Assembly (NCBI GenBank): GCA_902493665.1
Contig: CABUQL010000044.1
Coordinates: 1-8,092 of the forward strand
Origin: an uncultured Eubacteriales bacterium
GTDB lineage: Bacteria; Bacillota; Clostridia; UMGS1810
Direction: 5' to 3'
Length of the DNA: 8,092 bases
Shown one piece after another: positions 6,359 through 8,092 of this stretch. The position numbers and the translations under genes were made by a program. Position 1 is the stretch's first letter. The number at the start of each line of letters is the position of its first letter. Below the pieces are notes generated by a model. That model did no database searches, was not told the DNA's origin, and was given only the letters and a program-made list of their open reading frames with translations.

Positions 6359-7201
6359 ATGAACAAGATACTGCGAAAAAAAGAACTTAATCCAACTGTT
6401 ACGCTTATGGAAGTAGATGCGCCCCATATTGCAAAAAAAGCAGAACCGGGACAGTTTATAATCCTTCGTGTTGATAAAGAAGGCGAAAGAATACCGCTTA
6501 CAATTGCCGACTACGACAGAAAAAAAGGCACAATAACAATCATCTTCCAAATCGTCGGCGCAACAACAGAAAAACTTAATCATTTAAACGAAGGCGATAT
6601 GATAGAAGACTTTGTCGGCCCCCTGGGAACACCTTCGCATATAGAACCTAACACAAAAGTTGCGGTTATCGGCGGCGGTGTGGGATGCGCAATTGCATAC
6701 CCCGTTGCAAAAAAGCTTCACAAATCGGGCTGCACGGTTCATTCAATAGTAGGTTTCAGAAACAAAGACCTTGTTATTTTGGAAGACGAATTTAAAAACG
6801 TCAGCGACAAATATATTAAAATGACAGACGACGGAAGCGACGGCGAAAAAGGCCTTGTTACCGACGCCCTTAAAAAGCTTATTGAAAGCGGCGAAAAATA
6901 CGACGAGGTTATTGCCATAGGTCCGCTTATTATGATGAAATTCGTTGCACTCACAACAAAAGAATACGGCATTAAAACAACGGTAAGCATGAACCCGATT
7001 ATGATTGACGGAACGGGAATGTGCGGAGGATGCCGCTTAAGCGTCGGCGGAGAAACAAAATTTGCATGCGTTGACGGCCCCGACTTTGACGGTCACAAAG
7101 TTGACTTTGACGAAGCTATGGCAAGAGGAACAATGTATAAAGAATATGAGAGAAAAGCTCATGAAGATACCTGCAACCTGTTTAAAAAGGAGGTAAAATA
7201 A
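6359..7201 (+). CDS. nfnA: NfnA: FAD/[2Fe-2S] subunit of NADH-dependent ferredoxin:NADP+ oxidoreductase
   Basis: This is the small subunit of NfnAB, a soluble flavin-based electron-bifurcating transhydrogenase that couples NADH, NADPH and ferredoxin. NfnA carries the NAD(H)-side FAD. The product is 280 residues, the usual size. Residues 1-100 form the ferredoxin-reductase-type FAD barrel, with PGQF and the RIPLT motif at 44-48. The nucleotide-binding domain begins with VIGGGVG (103-109). The C-terminal cluster motif is DGTGMCGGC, with Cys222 and Cys225, plus Cys237 in KFACVDG. In the related PyrK subunit of dihydroorotate dehydrogenase a fourth Cys stands five residues before the second. Here that place is Asp217, in line with the 3-Cys-1-Asp cluster described for NfnA structures. 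This, and nfnB instead of pyrD downstream, separates it from PyrK. Databases often call it sulfide dehydrogenase beta subunit. Confidence 0.9.
   Translation: MNKILRKKELNPTVTLMEVDAPHIAKKAEPGQFIILRVDKEGERIPLTIADYDRKKGTITIIFQIVGATTEKLNHLNEGDMIEDFVGPLGTPSHIEPNTKVAVIGGGVGCAIAYPVAKKLHKSGCTVHSIVGFRNKDLVILEDEFKNVSDKYIKMTDDGSDGEKGLVTDALKKLIESGEKYDEVIAIGPLIMMKFVALTTKEYGIKTTVSMNPIMIDGTGMCGGCRLSVGGETKFACVDGPDFDGHKVDFDEAMARGTMYKEYERKAHEDTCNLFKKEVK
7187..7194 (+). promoter_or_regulatory. nfnB ribosome binding site inside nfnA
   Basis: AAGGAGGT, close to a perfect anti-16S match, lies in the last codons of nfnA and eight bases before the ATG at 7203. This supports 7203 over the in-frame ATG at 7212. With only one base between the genes, translation of the two subunits is probably coupled. 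Confidence 0.85.
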
Positions 7202-7202
7202 T

Positions 7203-8092
7203 ATGCCTAATATGTCACCTAAGAAAAATGAAATGCCGTCGCAAAAACCCGATGTAAGAAACAAAAATTTTAAAGAAGTTGCGACAGGCTACACAAAAGA
7301 GCAGGCAATTGACGAGGCAAACAGATGCTTAAACTGCAAAAACAAGCCTTGCGTCGGTAACTGTCCCGTTCATATAGACATTCCCGAATTTATCGCAAAA
7401 ATAAGAGAAGAGGATTTTGAGGGGGCATATGAAATAATTTCAAAATCAAGCTCGCTCCCCGCAGTATGCGGAAGAGTATGTCCTCAGGAAACGCAGTGCG
7501 AGCAAAAATGCGTAAGAGGAATTAAAGGCGAACCCGTTGCAATAGGCCGTCTTGAAAGATTTGTTGCAGACTACCATAATCAAAATTCACACGACGATAT
7601 AAAAGTACCCGAAAAGAACGGTCACAAAGTTGCTGTTGTAGGTTCGGGACCGGCAGGACTTGCATGTGCCGGCGACCTTGCTAAAAAAGGATACGATGTA
7701 ACGGTATTTGAAGCGCTTCACACTGCAGGCGGTGTGCTTGTTTACGGAATTCCCGAATTCAGACTTCCGAAAACAATCGTTGCAAAAGAAATAGAAACAC
7801 TTAAAAAACTCGGTGTAAAAATCGTTACAAATATGGTAATCGGAAAAGTTCTTTCGGTTGACGAGCTTTTTGAAGACGGATTTGAAGCCGTATTTATCGG
7901 CTCGGGCGCAGGACTTCCGAGATTTATGAACATCCCCGGCGAAAACTTAAAAGGTGTTTACTCCGCAAATGAGTTTTTAACAAGAGTTAATCTTATGAAA
8001 GCATACAAAGAAAACAGTTCCACGCCTATTCAGAAAGCAAAAAACGTTGCGGTTGTCGGCGGCGGAAACGTTGCAATGGACGCTGCAAGATG
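7203..8092 (+). CDS. nfnB: NfnB: large subunit of NADH-dependent ferredoxin:NADP+ oxidoreductase (GltD/GltA-like), 3'-truncated by window edge
   Basis: This subunit binds NADPH, the bifurcating FAD and two [4Fe-4S] clusters, and forms the NfnAB complex with the product of the gene one base upstream. About 296 codons are visible of roughly 460-470 expected; the frame is open at the window edge. The N-terminal iron-sulfur domain has CLNCKNKPCVGNC (Cys42, 45, 50, 54) and CGRVCPQETQCEQKC (Cys89, 93, 99, 103). The FAD-binding GSGPAGL starts at 147, followed by VYGIPEFRLPK, and the NADPH-binding fold opens at VVGGGNVAMDAAR (286-296 for GGGNVAMDAAR) just before the edge. Automatic annotation usually calls such proteins homotetrameric NADPH-dependent glutamate synthase (gltA), because they share the fold of the glutamate synthase small subunit. 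The adjacent nfnA makes the NfnB role much more likely. No large glutamate synthase subunit is seen in the window. Confidence 0.9.
   Translation, partial: MPNMSPKKNEMPSQKPDVRNKNFKEVATGYTKEQAIDEANRCLNCKNKPCVGNCPVHIDIPEFIAKIREEDFEGAYEIISKSSSLPAVCGRVCPQETQCEQKCVRGIKGEPVAIGRLERFVADYHNQNSHDDIKVPEKNGHKVAVVGSGPAGLACAGDLAKKGYDVTVFEALHTAGGVLVYGIPEFRLPKTIVAKEIETLKKLGVKIVTNMVIGKVLSVDELFEDGFEAVFIGSGAGLPRFMNIPGENLKGVYSANEFLTRVNLMKAYKENSSTPIQKAKNVAVVGGGNVAMDAAR

Overview
The window is a compact, single-strand stretch of an AT-rich, low-GC Gram-positive genome. All eight genes read left to right with gaps of 1 to 39 bases. Codon use (many AAA, GAA, ATT and TTT codons, frequent Gly-Glu-Lys words), the strong AGGAGG-type ribosome binding sites, the DUF1934-argS pair and an NfnAB transhydrogenase all point to an anaerobic member of the class Clostridia. 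The genus cannot be named from the sequence alone. I see no mobile element, CRISPR array, RNA gene, prophage or recognisable terminator.

Layout. Bases 1-673 hold the 3' two thirds of a D-alanine--D-alanine ligase gene (ddl). Glutamate racemase (murI, 710-1519) follows, so the two genes supply the D-Ala-D-Ala and D-Glu parts of peptidoglycan. Next is a small DUF1934/YwiB-like protein (1531-1953) coupled closely to arginyl-tRNA synthetase (argS, 1964-3670), a gene order known from Bacillus. After argS come two exported proteins. One is an unrecognised secreted protein of 333 residues with faint S-layer-homology-like character (3710-4711). The other is an S41 carboxy-terminal processing protease with a PDZ domain and a C-terminal peptidoglycan-binding domain (4731-6338). 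The window ends with the two subunits of an NfnAB-type electron-bifurcating ferredoxin:NADP+ oxidoreductase: nfnA complete (6359-7201), nfnB cut by the window edge (7203-8092).

How the genes fit together. The left part serves cell-wall precursor synthesis and translation, the middle acts outside the membrane at the cell wall, and the right part balances NADH, NADPH and ferredoxin pools. The tight spacing and lack of hairpins allow one long transcript, but no promoter can be placed with confidence. This looks like housekeeping chromosome. I did not find a clear novel system. The points most worth a second look are the unknown secreted protein beside the protease, the Cys-Gly-Thr variant in the racemase active site, the A-tract-rich stretch of the unknown gene, and a 17-base identical translation start shared by murI and the DUF1934 gene.
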